DNA from: Rhynchopus euleeides
Taxonomy: Eukaryota > Euglenozoa > Diplonemea > Diplonemida > Diplonemidae
Direction of reading: 5' to 3'
DNA: 64,000 bases
Assembly (NCBI GenBank): GCA_963210315.1
Contig: OY723312.1
Coordinates: forward strand, 806,001-870,000
Shown here: positions 49,762 through 60,594 of the stretch, piece after piece
Numbering within the stretch: the first letter of the stretch is position 1
Layout: each line of letters begins with the position of its first letter
The notes under the pieces: model-generated
Databases searched by the model: none
What the model saw: the letters and a program-made list of their open reading frames with translations, nothing else
Told to the model about the DNA's origin: nothing
Made by a program: the position numbers and the translations under genes

Positions 49762-50615
49762 GCACGTGTCTTGCGCTCCAAGAAGCGCAAGGCCTGTGAG
49801 GCCCGTGGGAAAGGGGAAGGCACGCCCGATCTAGCTGTGCTGATGATCGTGCGGGAGGAAGGAAAACCTGCTCTGTTGTTATGAAACGAGCATCGCTCCA
49901 GGGCAGATTCGTCTGCCTCCCGCATGTGCGCTACACGTTTCTGCGCGCGGGGAACCGAGGACTCAGAAGGGGAGGAAGGGGAGAAAGGAAGTCGACGCCC
50001 CACGTAAGGGCTCGGCGACGTGCACTCGTGGGAGAGCGTGTCGCCCCCCTGGTGAGACGGCGTTTCTGCCTGCCAGTCGGGAAGAGAGGGGGTTGCAGTG
50101 TCTAAAGGCACTAGGGGCTCCTGACATGGAGAGGGTGGTGGGGGTGACACAGTGTCTGATGGGGGACTAAGCCGAGTGTCGACGGGCTGAAAGCCCGGCG
50201 AGTCATCCACAACAAGGGAAGGTGCAGGCGAGAGAGGAAGGGGGGAAGCAAGTTCTGATGGGGGCATGATACTATCCTCGTCAGGCCAAAGGCTTGACGC
50301 TGAAATCGGTGAACCAGGGGACACGGGGGGTTGAGGTTCTACTCTTCTGTTGTTAAAGGAGCGTTGCCCCAGGGCAGATTCGCCTGTCTCCTGTATGGGT
50401 GCTACCCGCTTCTGCGCGCGGGGCACCGAGGACTCAGAGGGGAGAGAGGGAGAGAAAGGAAGGCGGCGCCCCACGCAAGGGCTCGGAGATCTCCGTTGCG
50501 TGGCGCTCTCTGGGAGGGGCGGCGAGCCCGACTGCGGGGTCTGTAGCCCGTCCAGCAGGTCTGTGTGCAGCACGAGCTCCGGAGCCGGAGAGGGCGCCGG
50601 AGGCGGTGCTGTATC
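49762..50615 (-). pseudogene. Captured 854-bp fragment of the RT ORF
   Basis: Reverse complement of 45484-46337, collinear without indels (coordinates sum to 96099 at both ends) and almost identical (one CGG to TGG change seen, near 50287). It covers the Ser/Pro-rich tail with both VGRRLPFSPS modules. It starts exactly where the left arm ends. It has no start of its own and no catalytic domain. Confidence 0.95.
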
Positions 50616-50681
50616 ACACAACACGTCACAACAAATATCAGTGAAAAATGTTGTGTGGGTCCTGGGCAAGACGTTAAACTA
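50616..50681. other. 66-bp linker between captured fragment and right arm
   Basis: Contains CACAACAAATATCAGTGAAAA and TGTTGTGTGG, resembling AACAAATCACTGTGAAAATG at the inner edge of the giant element's left end (about 39943-39968). It may be a relic of a terminus. Confidence 0.6.
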
Positions 50682-51196
50682 CCTGGGAGGGCTTCCCCAG
50701 ACCATGACGGGTGCTTGCACCAGGAGTTTGAAACAGCCACTCATGCCTTGCGATGCTCAAGTGCCTGCTGGACCCCTATGTCCTTCAGGCCCCAAAGCAG
50801 GCAACGATATGGGAGCAACCTAACAGGGGAGGTGAAGAGGGCACGGGTCTTAGCCTGATGACACACTGCAACCTCAAGGTGACTGGCGACACCTCTCCCA
50901 CAGTCTGCGGCGACTCTGCCGTGGCGACAAGGCTTCCTGTCATGGGAGATCGCTGCGTGGATCAACGTGGCACCACCCGTGTGCTCGGCAGGTTGTTTCG
51001 GCACCTGTTTTCTCCGTGTCATGCTTTTCGTGAGCGTGTCAGGGATGTTGGCACACGCTGGGGAGGGTTCACATGATGACATAACATATATCAGAAGCAC
51101 ACACCCACGTGGCGCTGTCCTTGGCAGGACTTTGAAAGTGCCGCCTTGATATCCTTGTTGGATAGAACCCTCATATCACACCCTCAATCAGCTGAC
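50682..51196 (-). repeat. Foldback arm, right (515 bp)
   Basis: Reverse complement of 49247-49761. Followed by GTTGTGATT repeats and the right end of the giant element. Confidence 0.95.
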
Positions 51197-51277
51197 AAAA
51201 TGTTGTGATTTGTTGTGATCGGGTGTGATTCGTTGTGATTTGTTGTTTTTTTCCCCTGCCTGATTACCCCAGTACGT

Positions 51278-51357
51278 TTATTTGACCCCCCCCTGTAACA
51301 CAAGAAGAAGGCGCATCCGGCCTGCGAAGAAAATCACCCTTGTCAAATGACTCAGTC

Positions 51358-51411
<54 letters not shown>

Positions 51412-52315
51412 CTGCCCCTTCACAGCAGTGAGGGGCGAACGAAAAACCAAATCCAGATGAGTGGTGAATGAGGGACCGGTTTTGCACACAATCAATAGTG
51501 CAGTGGTTCCACTGACATTGCATCCATTTACCCTGTCACCCCCGTCTGCCCGCCTGCCTGCATGTGTGTTGCCTCTCACGTGCCTGCGCCTGTTCCGTAC
51601 CATGTACCCTCGCATGTTTACGATGCAGGTATCATTTCAGTTGCCATGCCATAGACATGCCAAGCCCTGACCACAGCATCGTTGCTCCGGGGGGGGGGGG
51701 GGGGGTAGCGAACGTTAGGAATAAGAAAGGGCGCCCTGGTGTGCTTGGAAGATCGTGGCACCTTCGGACAAAAAAAAACACACGCGGGTACCTATCACTG
51801 AGTCTCAGTGTTAACACGCAGCAGGTCCTCCCAGTGGTAACTCTCCACTTTTTGTTCGTTTCGGCGTGAAAAAGAAAGGCGTGCAAAAAAAACACGCCCA
51901 GAGTTCAAAAATCAAGAGCAGGATTTGGAAAGACGATCGGCAAAGCATACATTACAGCAGGCACAGCAGATAAGCAACCGATTCACCAGAGTTGTACGCT
52001 TTGCATCGCGGCAGGCCTGTCGCTAACTTTTCGATTTTGGAGATTTGGTGGGTTGACGCTCCTGTTTTGGGGGGGGGGGGGGGATCAGGGGGGAAAACAC
52101 TAGGGGTCAATTTTTCTCGCGCGCGCTTCGCGCGCGCTCGTGTTGTTGCCAAATTTTCCCACCGGTGGACCACTAGGTGGGCACGGTGTGAGGCGCTGGG
52201 TTCCTTCCGTGGTTCCTCTCCCGCTCGCGCCGTCGGGTGCCGGAGGAAACCAAAAAATGGCTTTCGGGACCATGATTTCGACGCTGCCCCCTGATATGCC
52301 ACGGCCGTCAAAGCG
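51278..52315. other. Right flank of the giant element
   Basis: A (TC)n microsatellite of about 47 bp is at 51360-51406, G-runs at 51689-51705 and 52069-52083, and a GCGCGCGC-TTC hairpin at 52119-52137. No gene recognised. Confidence 0.5.
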
Positions 52316-52403
52316 CAAGGACTTGGTTACGAGACGGGCACGCGAGATGGGGGGTCTGGGGGGCAGAGCCCCCCAGCCGCCGGAGGCCACGGTAGTGAGC
52401 ATC
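52316..52403 (+). repeat. Dispersed hairpin repeat, copy 5
   Basis: AAGGACTTGGTTACGAGAC leader, GGGGGGCAGAGCCCCCC hairpin and CCGGAGGCCACGGTAGTG tail, as at 9760, 11885, 12049 and (inverted) 38108. Confidence 0.7.
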
Positions 52404-52424
52404 TGTTCCTGCAAACCCATACTC

Positions 52425-52620
52425 TCTTCGACGTCGACCCAGTGAAAGTGGGTTGACGCTTGGTCGACGCTTGGTGAGCGTCGACCCAGTGTAATAAATG
52501 GGTTGACGCTTGGTCCAGGCTTGAATGGCAACCCAGTTCCACTGGGTCGACGCTGGGTCGACGCTTTTTTATGGGGGGGGAAACCCAAAATCACTGGGTC
52601 GACGGTCGACGCTTAGCGAC
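52425..52620. repeat. Cluster of GGGTCGACGC / GCGTCGACCC words
   Basis: GGGTTGACGCTTGG, GCGTCGACCCAGT and GGGTCGACGC appear about ten times in both orientations, giving several overlapping hairpins. Origin unknown. Confidence 0.65.
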
Positions 52621-52925
52621 ATGCCTGGCATCGCGGCACCGTTGGAAGGGGGGGGGGGTGATGGCTTCGGTACTTCAAATTCAAGGGAAAAATCCCCCCC
52701 ACCCAAATAAAAGAAGGTCGCCCTCTCTTGGGGGCCTTCGCTCAAAGGTGCAGAGTAGAGATCTTCGCCACTAAATAGGTGGCAAACTGGCATGGGGTTG
52801 ACACAGAGTGAAGACAGTCTCGCTACCTTCCAGTCCTTGGGGTCTCGCTCCCAGTCACAGCTCGTCACAGCTCCTCGGTCAGTGCGGGGAAGCTAGCCGC
52901 CCCTCGCCTCTCCTCACTGAGTTGC

Positions 52926-53004
52926 GTTGGCTCTGTTGGTTTAGCGGCCCTGCATCGTACAGAAAGTCTACGAAAGACTAACTAACGCACGAGAACTGAT
53001 ACGC
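52926..53004 (+). repeat. tRNA-like short interspersed repeat, copy 1
   Basis: GTTGGCTCTGTTGGTTTAGC to CGAGAACTGATACGCT. The start resembles a tRNA D-arm/A box (TGGCTCTGTTGG). Second copy at 54737-54812. No convincing B box, so a SINE is only a possibility. Confidence 0.5.
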
Positions 53005-54736
53005 TATACTGACTAACTGAGTCGCACCTTGGTAGCGAGGGTGCCCATATTATGCCTGCATGTTTTGAAACAGAACTAAAAAAAACTGGAGAGAAACTGA
53101 GTGTGGTTCATCCCCCAAGAAGACGTGGGAAGTGAATTCCGGCAATAGGACAGTGGGACGCTTTCAGCCGTGAAATCCGAAGGCGTGTGTGTGGGAGGGG
53201 AGGGTGGAGAATAGACAGAAATGATAAATCATGCCTTATTGCACGCAAGAGGGTGTGTGGAGGAGGTCACCCTTGTTGTACTGAGAGGAAAATGTGGCAA
53301 AGAAAATGCACTCAGCCAGCGCCCGCAATGGCGAAGGCCCTCCGGTCTCCCCACCCACCCACCCCATCAGGGGAGAGCGTGTACTTTGTTTCGCTGTTTC
53401 AGAAAATTCTCCGGATTTAGCGCACAAACAACAGCCATATCATTTTCACAGAAAAAAGAGGGTAACGGGACGTACCGTAGCGACGGCACCCACCCCCTTG
53501 TGAAAGAGATGAGAAAGACCCGGTGTTGTCTTTGTGTGTACGAACGGCGCCTGCTCGTGCATGTGTGCAGGGACCGAACGATGCCACGACTAGCTTTTCA
53601 CAGCTCTTGCGTCTCTAACAATGCCATGTTTTTCGATGGTGAATTTCCTGGGGGAGGCCACCAGGCAGCCACAGCATGCACGGTGTGGCGTGTGCCTGCA
53701 CCACCCAAATCAAATCTCTCAACCCACCGCAACTGTGTCTAAAAGAGTTCCCATGCATAATCACCAGCTCTGCAGCCGTTTTTAACGTTGTCTGCAGAGC
53801 ATATTCTCTTCTGCTTGTTTCTGACGATGCGCCTGATGGAAAAAAGACCCCGGAATCCTGAATTTGTTAGAGCCATTTACCGACTGCAGAAATCAGCATT
53901 GTGTGCCCTTTGACACAATGTGAAGCCGATTTTGGTAGGCACCTGGGATCCCTCGTTGGTATTTTTTCTTCAGGTGACCGTTTCTCCGGTTGCACGTATG
54001 ACATTCACGAGTAATAAACCACATACGGCTTTTTCTTTCCTTTTTCTTTATTCCATTAGGTCTCGAGGCAGTGGGACAGGAGAACGTTTCTTTTAGTTCC
54101 GGTATCGTGACAGTGTACACGTTATAAGCGCTCTGACGCAATGAACACCAAGCAGACTCTGATTGTGACACGCAATCAACGCACGTGCATAGAGAGCGTG
54201 CTTGGTCGAGTGGGTTCACCTCCTGAATCAGAATCTTGAGGCTCGCATGTGTGGAGATCCTTGAAATGTCGCTGGGACAGGCCTTCCTCAGCGCGTTGCA
54301 GCCCATCTGTATCAGGTGGACGGACAGAAGGCGCGGGGTACTGGAAAGGCCGTACCAGAAAGACACAGTCAACGTGTTTGTGCGCCGGCAATCTACACCG
54401 AGGCATGGGTGAACACATACATCATCAATCTTCTGTGCTAGGGGGCTGCTGCAAAATTCATGCAAGACACGGTAGTCGGGGCCTGGACCCCTATCGCTGC
54501 AGTTCCCGCCTGACAATGACACCTTGTTTGGGAGAATGAAAACTATCTGTGCCCATCTGTGCCCCCCCCGCTGAATCGTGAAGTGACAGCAAAACGAGAC
54601 AACAAACCAATTCCTGCCGAAGGTTGCATTATTACTCCTGAGTCAAAGGATGTGGAAGCCCATGACGGTGCGATCCTTACAAAGCTTCAGTCGTACAATC
54701 CCCCTTCGCTACTTCACAACTTCGCTACGCTTTGTC
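53005..54736. other. Region with weak ORFs only
   Basis: Open frames at 53221-53742 (+, 173 codons) and 53893-54522 (-, 209 codons) have no recognisable domains and no clear coding bias; they could be exons of an unknown gene. I do not call them genes. Confidence 0.3.
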
Positions 54737-54812
54737 GTTGGCTCTGTTGGATGAGCGGACCTGCATCGTACAGGAAGTCCGCGAAAGACTAACGCACGAG
54801 AACTGAGACGCT
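54737..54812 (+). repeat. tRNA-like short interspersed repeat, copy 2
   Basis: See 52926-53004; about 85-90 percent alike by eye. Confidence 0.5.
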
Positions 54813-55298
54813 TTGTCGCTCGTAACTGGTAACAAAAAAAAACAACGATTGTGTCCTTGCTGTATCGTGGCAAGAAGCGCTGGCTGATGACAATAAGCTG
54901 AAGCTGACATCCACTCCACGCGACCCAAAAACAAAGCCATTAACAGCAGCTGCAAAGAAAGCTGCGGCGCACCCGTACCAAAGGCTAGCCCATACGCCCG
55001 CCCTGACCCCGGGTCAGGGCGGGCCTGCTTGGGCTCAGGAGCCCTGTAAATACGCAGAGAACTGCATGAATCCTGAAAGGGTGCCAAAGAAGAAGACCCC
55101 CCAGCCGTTATTCACGACGCATAAACCAAAATCACGCAATTTTTGGGGGCGTCAGGGGAACCAGAGGCTGGCTCTCTGAAGGTTTCCCCGATTGGGTACC
55201 CCCACCACCCCCACCCCCACCCCTCGCCACCCCCCGACGAAAGAGAGAAAAAATTAACTAGCAGGAAACAAACACGCACGCGTGATTCTTTTTTTTAA

Positions 55299-56666
55299 CC
55301 CTTTCTGTCCGGGGGGTATTTTTTCGATTTTTGGGAAAATTCGCCTTCCCAAGTAAATTGTCTTCCACTCCACCTTTTTCAACATTTTTTTTTATCGGGA
55401 ACTGCGTTTTCGCAGAACGTTGCATTGTTCCGGTTTTTTTCCCGAAAAAAAATTTTCACATGTGGGCCTCGCCCGAGAAACCAAAAATCGAGGTGCAAAA
55501 AATCCAGAAAAAAATTCAGGGCGGTGTGTGACCGCCCAAAAAATTCGGGTTCTATGGCGTTCTCGAACAGTTCTGCTCCAGCGCAGTTCCCGATAAAAAA
55601 AAATGTTGAAAAAGGTGGAGCGGAAGACAATTTACTTGGGAAGGCAGTGGTTTGCACAAGGCAAGTAAATCAACAGGCGCAAAAACACCTGTTCTGAGGG
55701 ACCTGACTGTGAGCCACCCCAGCGACCCCGTGAGCCCGTTGGGCACCTGGATCGAGGTAGAACACCCTTCCCTGCCCCTCTGGGGCCATGGAGGATGTCC
55801 GCCCGATGACTGACGGCATCAAATCTCCATCAGAGAATTCCACCATATTTCACTGATGGGTGGCTGGAGGCCGAAATCGGGTGGTGCATCGGCACAGCCC
55901 GTTGGAGCGGATATTCGAGATGCAGAGGTCTGAAAACTGATTTCCCAGATGACATCTGTCGGAAACCTTTCCCTTATCGAAGGAATCGGGCAAAAAGATG
56001 CTCGGGAAAGCTCGATACCTCCCACGCAGGTTCAGGAGGCGGTTTCAAGGGCAAAACCACCGAAAATTCCACCTTGTGGTGCAATTTTGTTACAGAGCCA
56101 AGTTGGTCAGAGTTTCGCTTTTCCGACCAACTCTTGTTGCACTTGAAAGATTCGTCCACCCCGTTTCCACCATAAAAAGAAATCTTGAAAAATTCGAAAT
56201 TCAAATAACTTTGCCTGTATAGGCAAAGTGAAAGCCACTGTAGTGGCCATACCTGCCCAAGACCCTCTGATACCCACCCAGCCCCCCCAGCTCTCGCGCC
56301 TGTGATGGGTCGAAATGTGTTCTGTGGGTCTGCATATCGATGTGTTTTTGCGGAGAATAACTCCAGAGCTTTCCACGATCGGGGGAGTCGAGCGAAATGG
56401 GGCACAAGAACACCTGATATGGTTGACTCGTAAATAGGGGCCATGAGGGACTACCCAAACCCGAAAATCTCACCTGAGGGTGCAATTGTCCTCCGGCAGT
56501 ACGTTGGATGGATCTCCACCTTTCCCATGAACCCTTGCTGCATTTGAAATGATTGAGCTCCCCCTTTTTACCCTACAAAAAAATCCTGAAAAATTCGAAG
56601 TGCATAATTATTTACTTACGTAAGCAAAGTGCAAAGCCACTGTAGTGGCTTCCCGGACAGAAAGGG
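55299..56666. mobile_element. piggyBac-like non-autonomous element, TSD TTAA
   Basis: Ends CCCTTTCTGTCCGG and CCGGACAGAAAGGG flanked by TTAA (55295-55298 and 56667-56670), the hallmark of piggyBac elements (established). The core has no transposase. It contains an inverted pair (CCCAAGTAAATTGTCTTCC at about 55349 against the 55640 side) and a degenerate direct repeat of about 200 bp (about 56010-56235 and 56440-56650) ending in GCCACTGTAGTGGC. Confidence 0.88.
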
Positions 56667-56670
56667 TTAA

Positions 56671-59600
56671 AAAAAAACAGTCGTAGTGGAAGCCACACCG
56701 AGCAGCCCGCTGCTCTTGATATGAGCCCCTCACTGTCACACACAAAACACACACGTCATCATTTTTGTAACGTACACTGCACCGAGCACTTCTGCTCTGG
56801 CGCGATGTCCCTGCCGCTCACGTTACCTTTGGTGTCTAGCAGGGCACATTGAGCAACCACTGGTGAGGTGCCCACTGTGCGAATAACACGGAATCACACG
56901 TGCATGGGTAATGTTGGATGAGAGTGTCGGCATTGAGCAGAAGCCCATGAAAGGCCACTGCAGAGCACCTGACACGCTACCCACTTGAACACACGTGCGA
57001 GGCTTTGTTGAAAGTGTAGGGAGTGGCATTTGATCGGGGCAGGCCGGCAACCTGCCCTTCAGACCTACAGCTAGCATGCCACCCCCCTCGGAAAGACCGG
57101 CGTCGCCCAGATGCGCTGCAGATCCAAATCTGAAGCATCTGAAGCTTCCTGCATCCCCCCCCCCCCCCACCCCCCTTGCGTGCATGCCGGAAACACGCCT
57201 GCGACAGGGGGGTGCAAAGGAGTTGGTCCACATGCACACACAACGTGAAACTCGATCGATTTTTTGAGGCGTGTCCACATCCGCCCCGATGGTATAATCA
57301 GGGCAATTAGGCCTGGAGCCTGTTGGCCAGCCTCTTTCCCGTTTCTGCGTTGTAGTTCTGTCCCAGAGGGGTGGAGATGGGGGGGTGGGAGTGGGGAGGA
57401 CGGGGGCGTGTTTCCACTGTGACGGTCATCCCTTTGCTCAGGAAAGGCATGAATCGCATGACACGGGCCCGGAAGCTTGCCTCAGGCAAGCACCCCGCCC
57501 CACCTGCCTGGGTAGGCACATATGACAATCTGATGATATATTTTTTTCCCGGCACAGGAGAAGTATCCCGGCGCGGGGGGATGTACAGCCAGCAGAACAG
57601 GCGGGCAGCGCACCTGAAGGCTTGCCATTTTGCTAGGAACACGAGGATAGTACAGATTCACACGCAGACACTCTAGCGGGCTAAACAGGGGGGGTAGGGG
57701 GGGGTGCAGAAAACTGAGAAAAGGCCGAGCTGCCGCCCCCCGCCCCCCCCCCCACCCGCCCTCACAAGACTGGTTGCAAAGTGACACAGTTTGACACACA
57801 GTGGCACTGGGCCAACAGAGATCGTTCACCCTGTGTGAGACTGTGCCTGTGTGACAACTTGAATCAATGAGCAGGGATCGCTAGTTTGGTATCGACCCTC
57901 AGGCAGTGACGTGCACACGACGCCCTATGAGGCGTTTTCGGCGCAGGTGGCTGATCCTTTATTTTGGCATTTCCGGCCACCAACCGGCGTGCCAAGCGGT
58001 ACGACCAGGCAGTGACACACAAAGCCAAGATCACCGATCCCCCCCCCATTTTTTTGGCCTCCGAAAACCACCGAATTCCCGTGATGGGTGGAATTTGAAA
58101 AGAATGCCAAGACAAGAAGGGTGGTGGAGGAGGCTAAAAAATGATCTGCCAGCTCTCGGCCAGCACCTGCCGGATTTTTCCCTTGTCGATACATTTGTGT
58201 GTGGGTGGCGTGGGAGTACCCGTGACCACTCCTCCTTTCTTCGTGGTTTCAGGGGGAGGTTTTCAAGTTTGCAGCGGACCCGCCAATGGGACTCGCACGA
58301 ACAACCAAATACGCAGGATATGCTACTCACATTGCACTGTGTGTGCACGTGCATACAGGCGTCGTTTCTTCTTCTTCTTTCGTTATTTTTCGGGTTTGCG
58401 TTCGGCGCATCCCCAACTCGAGGAAACTTTTCACCGTGTGGATCCTTTTTTGCAAACACTTCACACGCCCCGGAAAAGGCTGTGGAGGGTATTCGACGTT
58501 CGCAGCCTATTCCCTCTGGATAGTCACCCAGTTTACGAGCTTTGGCGGCCGTCATTTTTGAATGTGCCGGTGCACATGGGTTGGTGTGATTTTTTCTTGG
58601 GACCAATGACCAACCCGACATACATGACGAGGCCAGTGCAGTGACAAGCAAATAGTTCTGATTATCGCGCGGGAACAGCGTGTTGCTGAACCCCGCTGCG
58701 GTGGTGCATTCACACAATAGTGCAGATTAAAGCAGATCGGGGCGTTGTTGTTTTGCGCGCCAAATCCGGGGGCAAAACAAAAAAGCAACTCCGTATCCTG
58801 ATGAGGAAGTTGTAGTTGTTGCCCAAGCGCTGCCCACTGTCTGCTTTTTTTAAAAATTGACACTGACAGGAGCCCCGTAATAACCAAGGGCAATATCCAA
58901 AAAAAAGGGTGATCCCTCCACACATAACACACGCTGCGTGCTGATGTTCTGCAAGGGATTCTTGCACGGGCACAGTTTCCTGCTGTTGTGAGCGCAACTC
59001 TTTAAACAAAAAAATTCGTTTGTTGGGGGCGGGTGGGGGGTGTACTGCTTTTGGGAGGGGGGGTATTGAAATAGAAGTAGAAGGGATCACAAGAATAATC
59101 TCCCTTCACAGATGTGTCCGAGATCCAAACTTATTTGGGGGGAGGGGATGTGGCGTGATTTGCGGTGTGTGCGTGTGGGGCCTTCGGACGGAGGCACCCC
59201 ACACAATCACAACACAGTGCTGGCCTGTGGGGCATGTGTTTGTGCGGCCCGTGCTCATCGTTGGTTGTTTTCTTTTTTGATCGCGTTCGCATTCTGTTCT
59301 GCATTGGGCTCTTTTTTTTGTGTGTTGAAAATTGCCTGCACTCGATGACTTGATTGAATTATTGTGAACCAATCCAGGATGGAATGTCTCTCTGCTTCGA
59401 GAGCAACGAACGCCGTCCGAGGTGAAAGAAACAGCTCCAGTAGCAAAACCGAGATGTCTCTGCACGTATCTCTGGCTGTTCGGTATCCAACTGGCACAGT
59501 TGTGACAGCGTCAGGATACCCGCTTGTGTGAGCAGGGAGCTGTCAGAGCAGAGTACACAAAGGTACGGCACTGTCGCAGTTGATTGGGCCCTGTGAGGGC

Positions 59601-60095
59601 GACACAACGTGGAAATCTCGTGCCTCCTGAGGGCTGAACATCCGTGCGTGTGAATCGGATGTAACACAGATCGCATGTCAAAAAAGGCAAAATCGAGGCA
59701 AAAAAAATAACACGACAAGAGGGGTAGCAGGAAGGTAATTATTATCGGGGGGTGGGGGAGGGGGAGGTCAATAACAGACGGGAAAATAAACACTCGATCC
59801 AGTCACGCATACCATGGGAGACATGGGGGGAGACTTTTGATTTTGCTTCAAGAAAAAAGACTGCCGGTGATCGGCTCGAAGCCACGGAATGTTCAGAAAC
59901 AAACAAAGAGTAGGGTGAACCAGAGAGGAGACGGAAAGAGGTGATGCGGGACACGTACATCCAGGGTGCCATATTCGGGTTGAGTTGCCCGTCGGTAGAC
60001 CACCAGGAGGGGAGGGACCCGAGGGGAGGCACTTGAGCCATCCAGGGCACCTAGGGCTTGGTGGAGGAGGGGGCGCGCCTCAAAACCACATTCTT
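56671..60095. other. Long region without a supported gene
   Basis: Open frames at 57906-58523 (+) and 58031-58717 (-) overlap one another and have no recognisable domain. GTTGCAAAGTG, CACAGT words at 57773 recall 2595. C-run at 57157-57168. Nothing else recognised. Confidence 0.35.
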
Positions 60096-60098
60096 TTA

Positions 60099-60193
60099 GG
60101 GGGGTCTTCGCCGGTCGTTATCCTTCGTCAGCCTTCGTCAGTTTTCCACCTGCACTAAAATGCACTGACGATCACCCCGTAGCGAAGACCCCC
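60099..60193. mobile_element. 95-bp MITE, TSD TTA
   Basis: GGGGGGTCTTCGC to GCGAAGACCCCC flanked by TTA (60096-60098 and 60194-60196). Same family as 60465-60562 (shared GCACTGACGATCACCCCGTA near the right end). Confidence 0.82.
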
Positions 60194-60383
60194 TTAGAAC
60201 AGCACAAAAAAAACCCAGGGTGGGAGGTGGGGGGGTGGGCTAGCCCTTTGTCCTGCTTCACGGGTAGGGCGGCGTGAGAGCGCAGGACGGATCGCGAAGG
60301 GGCAACACATCTCCTCAACACCCTCCAACCAACCCCCCAGGAGGGGGGGGAGGTCGGGTGCGATGAGAGACGAGATGGGGGTC

Positions 60384-60464
60384 TCTTCGCTAGGGGGGGG
60401 GGGGGGGTTTGATCGTCGAGAGTGAATGGAAAAGTAAGTCTCCCAGCACCTTCTTGCAATGTTA
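60384..60464 (+). repeat. Copy of the surface-gene downstream repeat
   Basis: GCTAGG plus G-run, then GATCGTCGAGAGTGAATGG to GCAATGTTA; it continues after the two insertions to about 60973. Same repeat at 19229-19320 and 61777-61880. Confidence 0.8.
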
Positions 60465-60562
60465 GGGGGTCTTCGCTGGTCGACAAACTTCGTCAGTTTT
60501 CAGCCAATTCAACAGGAAATGCACCAAAATGCACTGACGATCACCCCGTAGCGAAGACCCCC
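60465..60562. mobile_element. 98-bp MITE, TSD TTA, empty sites known
   Basis: Perfect 13-bp TIR GGGGGTCTTCGCT, flanked by TTA (60462-60464 and 60563-60565). The two paralogous repeats show the uninserted site GCAATGTTAGTCC (19276-19288 and 61848-61860). A 3-bp TTA target with GG-starting TIRs fits PIF/Harbinger-type (Tourist-like) elements (established), tentatively. Confidence 0.93.
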
Positions 60563-60594
60563 TTAGTCCTTTTTTGTAGTCACTACACCAGATA

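Larger units (their letters stand above)
39873..51270 (+). mobile_element. 11.4-kb TIR element carrying a 2A/endonuclease/RT ORF, TSD AGTACGT
   Basis: Left end GGGGTAATCAGGCAGGG, then AAAAAAACAACAAATCACAAC; the right end is the inverse with one extra base (GGGGTAATCAGGCAGGGG). TIR about 39 bp, followed on both sides by degenerate AATCACAAC repeats. AGTACGT flanks the unit at 39866-39872 and 51271-51277. Contents: endonuclease/RT ORF (40051-46581 +); a block of GTTGTGATT repeats (46680-46735); an unidentified ORF (47842-48789 -); AT-rich hairpins (48831-49110); AATCACAAC repeats (49188-49246); a foldback with a captured RT fragment (49247-51196); right-end repeats. Either one giant transposon, or a retroelement and a foldback enclosed by TIRs of a third element; the TSD shows that the outer ends moved together at least once. 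Confidence 0.75.

Noticed and set aside
49343..51100. 119-codon ORF mirrored in both foldback arms as a real gene
   Set aside because: No recognisable domain, and other frames in the arms are equally open; kept only as a note.
53221..54522. ORFs of 173 and 209 codons as genes
   Set aside because: No domain, signal or coding bias that I can see; exons of an unknown gene remain possible.
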